64,000 nucleotides of DNA from Kingella sp. (in: b-proteobacteria) (GTDB taxonomy: Bacteria > Pseudomonadota > Gammaproteobacteria > Burkholderiales > Neisseriaceae), in NCBI RefSeq assembly GCF_030527935.1, contig NZ_JAUMZV010000003.1, forward strand, positions 16,816-80,815. The letters run 5' to 3'. This document shows positions 34,240-43,083 of this stretch, piece after piece (position 1 is the stretch's first letter; every line of letters starts with the position of its first letter). Below the pieces are notes generated by a model. That model was given only the letters and a program-made list of their open reading frames with translations. It did no database searches and was not told the origin of the DNA. The position numbers and the translations under genes are program-made.

Positions 34240-34916
34240 AAAATCTCGCCATCTTTGACCTAGACCACACCCTAATCCACACCGACAGCGACAACGCCTT
34301 CCCCAAATTCCTGATTGAACAAGGCTTGCTGGATGCCGACTACGCCGCCGCGCAAAACGAAAAATTCTATCAAGACTACCTTTCAGGCTGCCTAAACGTT
34401 GCCGATTTCGTCCGCTTCCAAATCACCCCCATCGCCCACCTTACCCCCGCCCAGCGCAATGCCCTGCACCGAGCCTTCCAAGCGCAATACATCGCCCCAC
34501 ACGCCAGCCAAGCCGCCAAAGATTTGGTGAACCAACACCGCCACGCAGGCGACAAATTGCTGGTTATCTCGTCCACCAACGAATACATCATCGCCCCCAT
34601 CTGCCAACAAATCTTCGGCATCCACAACATCATCGGCACACAACTGGAAACCGATGCCAACGGCTTGTTTACAGGCAACATCATCGGCACGCCCAGCCTG
34701 CAAGAAGGCAAAATCACACGGCTCAACCAATGGCTCGCCGCGCGCGGCGAAACGCTGGCCAGCTACGGCAAAACCTATTTTTACAGCGATTCCAAAAACG
34801 ACTTGCCGCTGCTGAGTATCGTGGGCGAACCCGTTGCCGTAAACCCCGATGCCACCTTGTTGGCGCACGCCCAAGCACAGGGGTGGAAGGTGTTGCGGTT
34901 GGATGATGCAGCCTAA
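34236..34916 (+). CDS. HAD-IB family phosphatase (SerB-like)
   Basis: A 226-aa haloacid dehalogenase-type hydrolase. Motif I is FDLDHTLIHTDSD (nucleophile Asp), motif II LLVISSTNEYI, and motifs III/IV KITRLNQWL with YFYSDSKNDLPLL. It belongs to the HAD-IB group of phosphoserine phosphatase-like enzymes often annotated as a SerB paralogue; the substrate is unknown. It is coupled to hda by an ATGA overlap. The real start is ATG 34236, although the frame stays open far upstream as a shadow of hda. Confidence 0.88.
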   Translation: MKNLAIFDLDHTLIHTDSDNAFPKFLIEQGLLDADYAAAQNEKFYQDYLSGCLNVADFVRFQITPIAHLTPAQRNALHRAFQAQYIAPHASQAAKDLVNQHRHAGDKLLVISSTNEYIIAPICQQIFGIHNIIGTQLETDANGLFTGNIIGTPSLQEGKITRLNQWLAARGETLASYGKTYFYSDSKNDLPLLSIVGEPVAVNPDATLLAHAQAQGWKVLRLDDAA

Positions 34917-34929
34917 AAATGGCATATCG

Positions 34930-35026
34930 GCAGTAGGTCAGGCATTGATGCCCGACAGACACGAGCCTATTTATCTCAATACACCACAAATTGAAAAACG
35001 TCGGGCATCAATGCCCAGCCTACTGC
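34930..35026. repeat. ~97-bp composite palindrome (GCAGTAGGTCAGGCAT...)
   Basis: Outer arms GCAGTAGG/CCTACTGC and inner palindromes (AGGCATTGATGCCCGAC, GTCGGGCATCAATGCCC) enclose an AT-rich centre with CTATTTATCTCAATAC. A close relative is at 56562-56655. Solo arms occur at 49081-49107 and 53511-53535. The 342-bp gap 34917-35258 holds this, DUS copies and no gene. Confidence 0.7.
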
Positions 35027-35195
35027 CAAAGGTTTCAGGCTGCCTAAACGCGGGCGGGATGGTTGGGCAGCCTGAAAACTGTCCCCGCGCTCCTACGGCT
35101 TGCTGGCAAGCCGTGCGCTTGGCAAATAAGAACAGCGGGGTTTGCTCATGGCTTGGCAACGTGCCATTTGATGGCAAACCATCTCTACGCCATAA

Positions 35196-35239
35196 AAAGG
35201 CAGCCTGAAAACGGGTTTATCCACTTTCAGGCTGCCTTT
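35196..35239. terminator. DUS-pair terminator between convergent genes
   Basis: AAAGGCAGCCTGAAA and TTTCAGGCTGCCTTT form a 15-bp stem, A-rich before and T-rich after. It sits 20 bp from the stop of the minus-strand DUF4178 gene and could end transcripts from both sides. Confidence 0.6.
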
Positions 35240-35258
35240 GTCTTGTCATCAATCATTA

Positions 35259-36794
35259 TCAATCATCGTCATCATCTTCGCTGCGGTCGCGCCCTGCATG
35301 GATAAGGATGTACACAATCACGCCAGATAACACCAGCGAGAAGCCGAAGTCGTCGTCGTTCATTTTTAGCCATGCGGGGATGTTGAGCAGGATAAAGATG
35401 CCGACCATCAGCCAAACCATTTGCCGCGACACGGGGTCGGGCTGCATTTGCGCGGTGTAGCGGGGGGCGTTGCTGCCGTCAAATTGGAACCATGTGGCAA
35501 ACTGCTTGCGCGATACGGGGGTGTTTTTGCTCCATGCGAGTTCTTGTAGGGTGCGCTGGGCGGAGAGTTTGGCTTCGCCTTGTTGATAGTCTTGGTAATA
35601 GGTGATGTCGCCTGCGCGGATGTGCCAGTAGAACGCGCCTGCTGCGTAGCTAACGCGCCCGCCGTAGTCGTAGAGTTTGTAGGCGTTTTTGGGGATGCGG
35701 TTATCGGTGAGCGTGGGGAATTGGGTGAGCGTTTCGGAAAGCGTCCATTTGTTTTGCGATGTTTCCACCAGCCAGAGAAAGCCTTGGCTGGGGCTGTATA
35801 GCAGGTATTCGCGCCACCAATCTACGGGGGTTAGGCTGAGTGGGCTGCCGTATAGGGCGGTGTGTGCGTCGTCGGGGTTGAGTTCTTCGTAGCGGACTGC
35901 GCCGATAACGGTGTAGGCTGCGCCGTGGATTTTGCCTGTTGTGCCGATGGGCAGGGGCAGCGCGTCTTGCTGGGCTTGGCGCATTTCGTTGGCGGCGATG
36001 AGTTTGGCTTTTTCTTCGCTGGTGTCTAAATCGCTGCCGCAGCTGGGGCAGATGACGGTGGTGGTGATGCCGCGCAGCCAGTGCACAGATGAGCCGCAAT
36101 GGGGGCAGTTTTCGCTTTGGCGCGTGCCTTTGATGCTGCCTGCGCTTTGGCGGATTTGCTCTTCGCTGCGGGTGTTTTGTAGGAAAAGTTGGTTGAGCTG
36201 GGCGGTGCTGCCGAGAAAGGCTTGCGGTGGGGTTTCGCTGTAATCCAGCGTGAGAAAGGCGTTTTCGCATCGCCAGTCGGCAACGCGGTTGTGGTATTGC
36301 GCGGGCAGCCTGAAAGGCAGTTCGCCTTGTGCGGCGGCGTTGGATAGGGTGATTTCGCGCACATCGCTGGCGACAAAGGTTTTGCCGTAGTCTAGCTCGC
36401 TGATGCCTGCGCGGATGTCTTCAAACGGGGGGGCGTTGGGGGGTGTGGCGATTTGGCGGGTGATGACGTGGATGTCGCCTGCTTCGGCGAGCCAGCCGTT
36501 TTCACCGTTGTCAAACTGGATATACCATTCGTTCCACGCGCCCACATCGTATTTGGCTTGCAGCCGCCCGACTACGGTGAAGCCTTGCCCTTGATGCGTG
36601 CCTGTGGTGGCGATTTGGATGGGGCTGAAATCTTGCAGCAATGCGCTGTCGCGCCCTGTGTCGCGCAGGCTGTTGTCTTGCAACACGAGCATGCTGTTGC
36701 AATAGCTGCATACTACGGTGATGGCGGTGGGGCTGTGGACTTGAACGGGTGCGCCGCAGCTGGGGCAACTGGTGCGGAAAAATGGTTCGGACAT
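35259..36794 (-). CDS. DUF4178 zinc-ribbon membrane protein
   Basis: A ~511-aa protein with two repeats of the same unit: a zinc ribbon (CPSCGAPVQVH...CSYCNSM at the N-terminus; CPHCGSSVHW...CPSCGSDLD near residue 235) followed by a DUF4178-like beta-rich domain (GQGFTVVGRLQAKYDVGAWN in the first, GAAYTVIGAVRYEELN in the second). Near the C-terminus are two transmembrane helices (~460-500) and an acidic tail (DRSEDDDDD). Function unknown. The start is MSEPFFRTSCPSCG at 36794; an in-frame ATG at 36830 is possible, and neither has a clear ribosome site. Confidence 0.82.
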   Translation of the reverse strand: MSEPFFRTSCPSCGAPVQVHSPTAITVVCSYCNSMLVLQDNSLRDTGRDSALLQDFSPIQIATTGTHQGQGFTVVGRLQAKYDVGAWNEWYIQFDNGENGWLAEAGDIHVITRQIATPPNAPPFEDIRAGISELDYGKTFVASDVREITLSNAAAQGELPFRLPAQYHNRVADWRCENAFLTLDYSETPPQAFLGSTAQLNQLFLQNTRSEEQIRQSAGSIKGTRQSENCPHCGSSVHWLRGITTTVICPSCGSDLDTSEEKAKLIAANEMRQAQQDALPLPIGTTGKIHGAAYTVIGAVRYEELNPDDAHTALYGSPLSLTPVDWWREYLLYSPSQGFLWLVETSQNKWTLSETLTQFPTLTDNRIPKNAYKLYDYGGRVSYAAGAFYWHIRAGDITYYQDYQQGEAKLSAQRTLQELAWSKNTPVSRKQFATWFQFDGSNAPRYTAQMQPDPVSRQMVWLMVGIFILLNIPAWLKMNDDDFGFSLVLSGVIVYILIHAGRDRSEDDDDD

Positions 36795-36835
36795 GATGGG
36801 CGGGGAATGGGGTTGAGATGGGGAAATCATAGCAT

Positions 36836-36879
36836 AAAGGCAGCCTGAAACTGGGGTTTGCTGTTTTCAGGCTGCCTTT
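36836..36879 (-). terminator. DUS-pair hairpin, possible purB terminator
   Basis: On the minus strand AAAGGCAGCCTGAAAAC pairs with GTTTCAGGCTGCCTTT. It lies between purB and the DUF4178 gene, both leftward. A second DUS pair lies at about 36961-37016, directly after the purB stop. Confidence 0.5.
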
Positions 36880-37022
36880 GTTATCGGCATCCATGCCGCA
36901 GTTTGTTTGGATTGTGAACAGGTAAACAATAAAAATAGCGTTCGCTCATTGCGCGGGCATTAAGGCAGCCTGAAAACCGTATTGGCTACTGCATTTTCCA
37001 TTTTCAGGCTGCCTTCCACCGC

Positions 37023-38393
37023 TCAACACCGCTGTGCCAACTCCGCCGCCTTGCCAATATACGCAGCGGGCGTGAGTGCCAACAGCTCGGCTTTGGCGGC
37101 ATCGGGAATCGCCAAGCCGTTGATAAACTGGCGCAAGGTTTCGGGCGTGATGCCGTCTTTGCCGCGCGTTAGGGCTTTGAGCTGCTCGTAGGCTTGCGGC
37201 ACGGCGTAGCGGCGCATCACAGTTTGAATCGGCTCGGCAAGCAGTTCCCAAGTAGCGTTTAGGTCTGCCAACATGGTGGCGGGGTTGGCTTCCAGCTTGT
37301 TCAACCCGCGCAGATGCGCCGCCCAGCCCAACAGCGCGTAGCCCGCGCCCACGCCCATGTTGCGCAACACGGTGCTGTCGGTTAAGTCGCGTTGCCAGCG
37401 CGATACGGGCAGCTTTTCCGCCAAAAAGCCCAGCACGGCGTTTGCCATGCCCAAATTGCCTTCGGAATTTTCAAAATCAATCGGGTTCACTTTGTGTGGC
37501 ATGGTGGAACTGCCCACTTCGCCCGCTTTCACTTTCTGCTTGAAGTAACCCATTGATATGTAACCCCAAATATCGCGGTTAAAATCAATCAAAATGGTGT
37601 TGATGCGAGCGATGGTTTGGAACAATTCCGCCATGTAGTCATGCGGTTCAATTTGGATGGTGTAGGGATTAAAGGTTAACCCCAATGATTTTTCTACAAA
37701 ATTTTGGCAATGGCGTTCCCAATCCACATCGGGATAGGCAACCAAATGGGCGTTGTAATTGCCCACCGCGCCGTTGATTTTGCCCAAAAATTCCTGCGCG
37801 GCAAGCTGCGGGATTTGGCGTTGCAAACGCGCCAGCACGTTGGCGATTTCTTTGCCCATCGTGGTGGGCGTGGCGGGCTGCCCATGCGTGCGTGCCATCA
37901 TCGGCACGGCGGCTAATTCGTGCGCCATCTGTTGCAGCTTGGCGGCGATTTCGCCCAATTTGGGCAGCAGCACTTCATCCCGCGCTTGGCGCAGCATCAG
38001 GGCGTGCGACAGGTTGTTGATGTCTTCGCTGGTGCAGGCGAAGTGGATAAATTCCGTTACCGCGCTGATTTCGGCGTTGGCGGCGAAGCGTTGTTTGAGC
38101 CAGTATTCAATTGCTTTCACATCGTGGTTGGTGGTGGCTTCTATGGCTTTGACTGCGGCGGCATCGTCCAGCGAGAAGCCGCTAATCACGCTGTCTATTT
38201 CGGCGAGCGTGGCGGCGGAAAACAGGGCAACTTCGCGGATATTCGGCTCGGCAGCAAGGGCTTTGAGCCATTCCAGTTCCACGCGCACGCGGGCTTGCAT
38301 CAAGCCATATTCGGAGAAAATGGGGCGCAGAGCTTGGGCGGATGCGGCGTAGCGTCCATCCAACGGGGAAAGGGCGGATAGCGGGTTAATCAT
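37023..38393 (-). CDS. purB: adenylosuccinate lyase
   Basis: Catalyses two fumarate-releasing steps in purine synthesis (SAICAR to AICAR and adenylosuccinate to AMP). The 456-aa protein (same as E. coli) has the fumarase-superfamily signature GSSTMPHKVNPIDFENSEGN, TRTHGQPATPTTMGKE with the catalytic His region, and HFACTSEDINNLSHAL. Start MINPLSALSPLDGRY is standard. Monocistronic between DUS-rich spacers. Confidence 0.97.
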   Translation of the reverse strand: MINPLSALSPLDGRYAASAQALRPIFSEYGLMQARVRVELEWLKALAAEPNIREVALFSAATLAEIDSVISGFSLDDAAAVKAIEATTNHDVKAIEYWLKQRFAANAEISAVTEFIHFACTSEDINNLSHALMLRQARDEVLLPKLGEIAAKLQQMAHELAAVPMMARTHGQPATPTTMGKEIANVLARLQRQIPQLAAQEFLGKINGAVGNYNAHLVAYPDVDWERHCQNFVEKSLGLTFNPYTIQIEPHDYMAELFQTIARINTILIDFNRDIWGYISMGYFKQKVKAGEVGSSTMPHKVNPIDFENSEGNLGMANAVLGFLAEKLPVSRWQRDLTDSTVLRNMGVGAGYALLGWAAHLRGLNKLEANPATMLADLNATWELLAEPIQTVMRRYAVPQAYEQLKALTRGKDGITPETLRQFINGLAIPDAAKAELLALTPAAYIGKAAELAQRC

Positions 38394-38514
38394 GGGATGT
38401 CCTTGTTTACAATGGAAAAGACGTTTTAACTTCGTTGAAGCCTGTGGCTTTCAGGCTGCCTAACCATAACCAAAGGCAGCCTGAATGGCTATTTTCAGGC
38501 TGCCTTATATCGGT

Positions 38515-39390
38515 TTACTTGCTGGCTGCGGATGCGCTGGATGCCGCAGGTGCGCTTGCTGCACCGCCCGCTTGGCTAGACGGTGCGCCAAACCATTGGG
38601 TGTGGATTTTGTCGTATGTGCCGTCTGCTTTGATTTGGGCGATGCCTTTGTTGATGGCTTCGCGCAAGCCATCGTTGCGCCCTTTTTTGAACACAAAGCC
38701 GTAATGCTCTTGGATAAACGATGGGTCCACCACCACGTTGAGCTTGGCATCGGGGTGTTGCTTCACATAAAACGCCACCACGCTGCTGTCGCCCACCACG
38801 GCATCCACGCCGCCTGTTTCCAGCTCTTTAAACGCCAACGGCATGGTTTCAAAGCGTTTGATTTTGGTGCTGTCTTTGCCTTGCAATTTTTGCAAAATCA
38901 AATCGCCCGATGTCGCCGCCTGAACCGATGCGGTGCGGTTTTTCAAATCGGCAAACGATTTCACCGCGTTGCTGTTTTTGTTGTCGGTGATAATCATCTG
39001 CGTGGCAACAAAATAGGGGTCGGAGAAGTCAAGCTGTTGTTTGCGCTCATCGTTGATGGTGATGCTCGCCAAGCCCACATCGCTGTCGCCCTTGTCCACA
39101 TTGGCAAACAAGCCTTCAAACGGCGTGTTCACAAATTCCAATTTCACGTTTTGCGATTTGGCGGCAGCGTCCAAAATATCGTGCGAAAAGCCAACCACTT
39201 TGCCGTTGTCCATGTATTCCATTGGCGGATAAGAAGCATCGGTGGCAACGATATAAGTGCGGCTCACATCCAAGCCTGCGCCGCTGGCAGCGGATGCGCC
39301 TGAATTGCCCGAGCCGCTATTGCCGCCCGAACACGCCGTCAGCAAAAGAGCGGAACATAAAGTTGCCGTAAGAATACGTTTTTTAAACAT
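38515..39390 (-). CDS. amino-acid ABC transporter substrate-binding lipoprotein
   Basis: A 291-aa precursor with lipobox SALLLTAC, a Gly/Ser/Ala-rich spacer, and the SBP_bac_3 fold: TYIVATDASYPPMEYMDNGK, VGLASITINDERKQQLDFSD and ETGGVDAVVGDSSVVAFYV. The family binds polar amino acids or cystine in the periplasm. The C-terminus is an Ala/Ser-rich tail (SSQAGGAASAPAASSASAAS). No permease or ATPase gene lies nearby, so it is an orphan component here. The start is preceded by AAGGAATAACACC. Confidence 0.88.
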   Translation of the reverse strand: MFKKRILTATLCSALLLTACSGGNSGSGNSGASAASGAGLDVSRTYIVATDASYPPMEYMDNGKVVGFSHDILDAAAKSQNVKLEFVNTPFEGLFANVDKGDSDVGLASITINDERKQQLDFSDPYFVATQMIITDNKNSNAVKSFADLKNRTASVQAATSGDLILQKLQGKDSTKIKRFETMPLAFKELETGGVDAVVGDSSVVAFYVKQHPDAKLNVVVDPSFIQEHYGFVFKKGRNDGLREAINKGIAQIKADGTYDKIHTQWFGAPSSQAGGAASAPAASSASAASK

Positions 39391-39487
39391 GGTGTTATTC
39401 CTTGTGTTGAAGTTTTTTAACGTTTTCAGGCTGCCTTAAACCTACCACAAGGCAGCCTGAAAAGGGGGATAGAAAATCAAAAACGCT

Positions 39488-39901
39488 TTACCAAGCCGAA
39501 GCCGCCGACGCATCCGAAGCCGCATCCAACGCGCCCCATTCGCTTGCCGCCGATGCCGCCGCATCATCATCCGCATCCGCAGGCGCAGTCATGCCTTGCT
39601 CTTGCGATGCCGACAAGCGCGCCGCCCGCTCCGCCGCTTGCGCTTCTGAATCGGGAATCACGCCCGTATCCGAAGCCATCGGCGGCTCATTCGCACGCAT
39701 CGCCACCTGCTCATGCCGATTTACGCCATACGACAGCAGCACAATCGCCACCGCCACCGCAAAACTGATTGCCACCACGCGCTGCATATTAAACGGCTTA
39801 GGCGCAGGCTGTTGCTCGTTTTCAGGCTGCCCTTGTTGCTGTTGCCTCACTTGCGTGGCAGGATGCGGATGATGCGATTTTTTCTTATGACGACGGCTCA
39901 T
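39488..39901 (-). CDS. single-pass membrane protein, low-complexity
   Basis: A 137-aa protein starting MSRRHKKKSHHPHPATQVRQ: a basic His-rich cytoplasmic tail, a Gln/Pro stretch that includes a DUS-encoded GQPENEQ, one transmembrane helix (~residues 40-58, VVAISFAVAVAIVLLSYGV), and an Ala/Asp/Ser-rich C-terminal region. No domain recognised. The ATG at 39899-39901 is preferred to 39952, since the longer form has no conserved-looking N-terminus. Upstream of divergent glyQ. Confidence 0.6.
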   Translation of the reverse strand: MSRRHKKKSHHPHPATQVRQQQQGQPENEQQPAPKPFNMQRVVAISFAVAVAIVLLSYGVNRHEQVAMRANEPPMASDTGVIPDSEAQAAERAARLSASQEQGMTAPADADDDAAASAASEWGALDAASDASAASAW

Positions 39902-40082
39902 CGGGTTTCCAAATAACATACGCGCCAGCCAAACCACTGCGCGACAACGCAAGCCATTATATACGAAACGTCAAGATAGCCAAATATTTCTTAACAAAAA
40001 CACACAATCCAGTATGTCGCATTTCAGGCAGCCTGAAAATACAGTAAAATAGCGCGTTTTCAAATTTCCCCGCAAAACCATC

Positions 40083-40985
40083 ATGCTCACATTCCAACAA
40101 ATCATTTTCAAACTACAACAATATTGGGCAAACCAAGGCTGCGCCATCATCCAACCGTTTGACATGGAAGTCGGCGCGGGCACATCCCACCCCGCCACCT
40201 GCCTGCGCGCGCTCGGGCCCGAGCCGTGGAACGCCGCCTATGTGCAGCCCAGCCGCCGCCCCAAAGACGGCCGCTACGGCGACAACCCCAACCGCCTGCA
40301 ACACTACTACCAATTCCAAGTCGCGCTCAAACCCGCGCCCGACAACATCCAAGACCTATACTTAGGCAGCCTGAAAGAACTCGGCATCGACCCCACCGTG
40401 CACGACATCCGCTTTGTGGAAGACGACTGGGAAAACCCCACGCTCGGCGCATGGGGCTTGGGCTGGGAAGTGTGGCTCAACGGCATGGAAGTAACCCAGT
40501 TCACCTATTTCCAACAAGTTGGCGGCATAGATTGCACGCCCGTGCTCGGCGAAATCACCTACGGCATTGAACGCCTTGCCATGTATCTGCAAGGCGTGGA
40601 AAACGTTTACGATTTGGTGTGGACAACCACCCCCGCAGGCGACACGCTGACCTACGGCGATGTTTACCACCAAAACGAAGTAGAACAATCCACCTACAAC
40701 TTCGAATACAGCGATGCCGCATGGCTGCTAGACCAATTCAACGGCTACGAAGCCCAAACCAAACGCCTGCTGTCAACCGAAGACGCGCCGCTTGCCCTGC
40801 CCGCCTACGAACTCGTGCTCAAAGCAGGACACACCTTCAACCTGCTGGACGCACGCGGCGCAATTTCCGTAACCGAACGCGCCACCTACATCGGACGCAT
40901 CCGCGCATTAAGCCGCCAAGTGGCGCAAAAATTTGTTGCCGGTCGCGAAGCGTTGGGTTATCCGCTGTTGAAGCAAAAACAATAA
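40083..40985 (+). CDS. glyQ: glycyl-tRNA synthetase alpha subunit
   Basis: The catalytic subunit of the alpha2beta2 bacterial glycyl-tRNA synthetase. The 300-aa protein (E. coli 303) begins MLTFQQIIFKLQQYWANQGC and shows EVGAGTSHPATCLRALGPEP, QPSRRPKDGRYGDNPNR and FTYFQQVGGIDC. The beta subunit gene glyS lies 5.8 kb downstream, after an inverted-repeat element, an MsbA gene and a large glycosyltransferase fusion, so the usual close pair is split. One in-frame DUS encodes GSLK. Confidence 0.97.
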   Translation: MLTFQQIIFKLQQYWANQGCAIIQPFDMEVGAGTSHPATCLRALGPEPWNAAYVQPSRRPKDGRYGDNPNRLQHYYQFQVALKPAPDNIQDLYLGSLKELGIDPTVHDIRFVEDDWENPTLGAWGLGWEVWLNGMEVTQFTYFQQVGGIDCTPVLGEITYGIERLAMYLQGVENVYDLVWTTTPAGDTLTYGDVYHQNEVEQSTYNFEYSDAAWLLDQFNGYEAQTKRLLSTEDAPLALPAYELVLKAGHTFNLLDARGAISVTERATYIGRIRALSRQVAQKFVAGREALGYPLLKQKQ

Positions 40986-41022
40986 TGCCGTAAACGCAAT
41001 AGGCAGCCTGAAATCCCTTTTC

Positions 41023-41184
41023 AGAACCTGTATTCACTATTTTCATAGGTATCTTTTATGGCATAAAAGCGCGGATACAAGGCAAAAAGCACAGCAAGGT
41101 TGAACACCTTGCGCGCATTTTTAACGCGGTAGCCGTGTTTTTAGGGCATAAAAGATGCCTATGAAAACAGTGAATACAGGTTCT
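41023..41184 (+). mobile_element. 162-bp inverted-repeat element, family 1, copy B
   Basis: Same ends and orientation as copy A (AGAACCTGTATTCACTATTT ... reverse complement), with TTTTCATAGG in place of TTTCCATAGG. It sits 38 bp after glyQ and 39 bp before the MsbA gene, exactly at the left boundary of the segment that separates glyQ from glyS. No flanking REP hairpins here. Confidence 0.8.
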
Positions 41185-41222
41185 CGGACTGCCTTACCCC
41201 ACCCCCACTCAAAGAAACATCC

Positions 41223-43073
41223 ATGATAGAAAAACTCACCTTTGGACTATTCTCCAAAAAAGACACCCAAAGTTTCATGCGCTTGCTGCGCTACATCAAG
41301 CCCTACAAAGCCCGCATCATCTTTGCGCTGATAGGCATTGTGGGCGTGGCAGCAACCGAAAGCTATCTTGCCGCCTTTATCGCGCCCTTGGTAAACCAAG
41401 GCTTTGCCATGCCATCCGAGCCGCCCGCGCTCAACACCGACACAGGCATACTCGCCACGTTGGCAAACTGGAAAGACCAGTTTAACTACCTGATTTGGGG
41501 CACGGCGGAAAAAGTTTGGATTGTGCCCGTGTTCTTTATTATTTTGGTGTTAATTCGCGGCGTGTGTCGCTTCGCCAGCACCTATTTGCTCACATGGGTT
41601 TCCGTGATGGCAATCAGTACTTTGCGCCGCGATATGTTCAACAAAATGCTGCTGCTGCCCACCGATTTTTACAAAAAAACCCCATCGGGCACCGTCTTGA
41701 TGAGCATTGTGCAAATGACCGAAGGCTCAATCAGCAACGCCAGCAATGTGTTTATCGTGCTCACGCGCGACACCATGATTGTGTTTGGTTTGGTGTGCGT
41801 GCTGCTGTATCTCAACTGGCAGTTGAGCCTTGTGGTTGCCCTGATGTTCCCCATTCTCTCGCTGCTGTCGCGCTATTACCGCAATCGTTTAAAAGACATC
41901 ATTGCCAGCGCACAATTTACCATCGGCACGCTGAATAACGTGGTCAACGAAGTGCACCAAGGGCATCAAGTGGTCAAACTTTTTGGCGGGCAACAGCAAG
42001 CTGCCAGCCGTTTTGCCGATGTGAACAACACCATTGTGCGGCTGGGCAAAAAAATCACCCAAGCCACCGCCGCGCGTTCGCCGTTTAGCGAACTCATCGC
42101 TTCGCTTGCTCTTGCCGTGGTGATTTTTATCGCCCTGTGGCAAAGCCAAAACGGCGTAACCACCATTGGCGAATTTATGGCGTTTATCGTTGCCATGTTG
42201 CAAATGCTTAGCCCGATTAAGAATTTAGCCAATATCAGCATCCCCATGCAAAGTATGTTTATCGCATCCGATGCCGTATGCGCTTTTTTAGATGAACCCA
42301 CCGAACAAGACACAGGCAGCAAAACGCTGAACCACGTTTCAGGCAGCTTGAAATTTGAAAACATTGATGTGCAATACAGCCAAGAAACGCGCAAAGCCCT
42401 AGATAACTTCAATCTAGAAATTAAAGCGGGCGAGCGCGTTGCCCTAGTGGGGCGTTCGGGCAGCGGCAAAACCACCGTGGTTAATTTGTTGCCGCGCTTC
42501 GTTATCCCCAGCCAAGGCAAAGTGTTGATTGACGGCGAAAACATCAACGATTTAACCCTTGCCAACCTGCGTGAACAGTTTGCCCTTGTGTCGCAAGACG
42601 TGTTCCTGTTTGAAGGCAGCCTGAAAGACAACGTGCGATACAGTCGCCCCGATGCCAGCGAAGCAGACATCCTTGCCGCGCTCAAAGCCGCCAATTTAAA
42701 CGATTTGGTTGCCAACCACCCCGATGGCCTAAACCAACCCATCGGCGCAAATGGCAGCCAGCTATCAGGCGGACAACGCCAACGCGTTTCCATCGCCCGC
42801 GCCATCCTAAAAGATGCGCCCATTTTGCTGCTGGACGAAGCCACCAGCGCACTGGACAACGAATCCGAGCATTTGGTGCAAGAAGCCCTAGAACGCCTAA
42901 TGCGCGGACGCACCAGCATCATCGTTGCCCACCGCCTGACCACCATTGAAAACGCCGATCGCATTATTGTGATGGATGAAGGGCATATTATTGAGCAAGG
43001 CACGCATCAAGAATTGCTGGAAAAACAAGGCTATTATGCGGCGTTGAACAACATCACCAAAGTTTCTCACTAA
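41223..43073 (+). CDS. msbA: lipid A / lipooligosaccharide flippase MsbA
   Basis: An ABC half-transporter of 616 aa: about six transmembrane helices (residues ~25-330), then an ATPase domain with Walker A GRSGSGKTT, signature LSGGQRQRVSIA, Walker B ILLLDEATSALD and the H-loop IIVAHRLTTIE. MsbA dimers flip lipid A-core across the inner membrane. The N-terminus (~30 residues before RLLRYIKPYKARI) is a little longer than E. coli MsbA (582 aa). One DUS is in frame (EGSLKDNV). It is followed after 10 bp by the large fusion gene, so the two are probably co-transcribed. Confidence 0.92.
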   Translation: MIEKLTFGLFSKKDTQSFMRLLRYIKPYKARIIFALIGIVGVAATESYLAAFIAPLVNQGFAMPSEPPALNTDTGILATLANWKDQFNYLIWGTAEKVWIVPVFFIILVLIRGVCRFASTYLLTWVSVMAISTLRRDMFNKMLLLPTDFYKKTPSGTVLMSIVQMTEGSISNASNVFIVLTRDTMIVFGLVCVLLYLNWQLSLVVALMFPILSLLSRYYRNRLKDIIASAQFTIGTLNNVVNEVHQGHQVVKLFGGQQQAASRFADVNNTIVRLGKKITQATAARSPFSELIASLALAVVIFIALWQSQNGVTTIGEFMAFIVAMLQMLSPIKNLANISIPMQSMFIASDAVCAFLDEPTEQDTGSKTLNHVSGSLKFENIDVQYSQETRKALDNFNLEIKAGERVALVGRSGSGKTTVVNLLPRFVIPSQGKVLIDGENINDLTLANLREQFALVSQDVFLFEGSLKDNVRYSRPDASEADILAALKAANLNDLVANHPDGLNQPIGANGSQLSGGQRQRVSIARAILKDAPILLLDEATSALDNESEHLVQEALERLMRGRTSIIVAHRLTTIENADRIIVMDEGHIIEQGTHQELLEKQGYYAALNNITKVSH

Positions 43074-43083
43074 CCCTAAACTA

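Noticed and set aside
33732..34916. A 394-codon frame covering most of hda and the HAD gene
   Set aside because: Its first two thirds are a shadow of hda in another frame (Arg/His/Pro-rich, no fold); only the part from 34236 is a real protein.
38485..39303. 272-codon plus-strand frame antisense to the amino-acid binding protein
   Set aside because: Composition is that of an antisense shadow and the minus-strand lipoprotein has full family motifs.
41966..43003. 345-codon minus-strand frame inside msbA
   Set aside because: Ser/Arg-rich antisense shadow of the ATPase domain without recognisable motifs.
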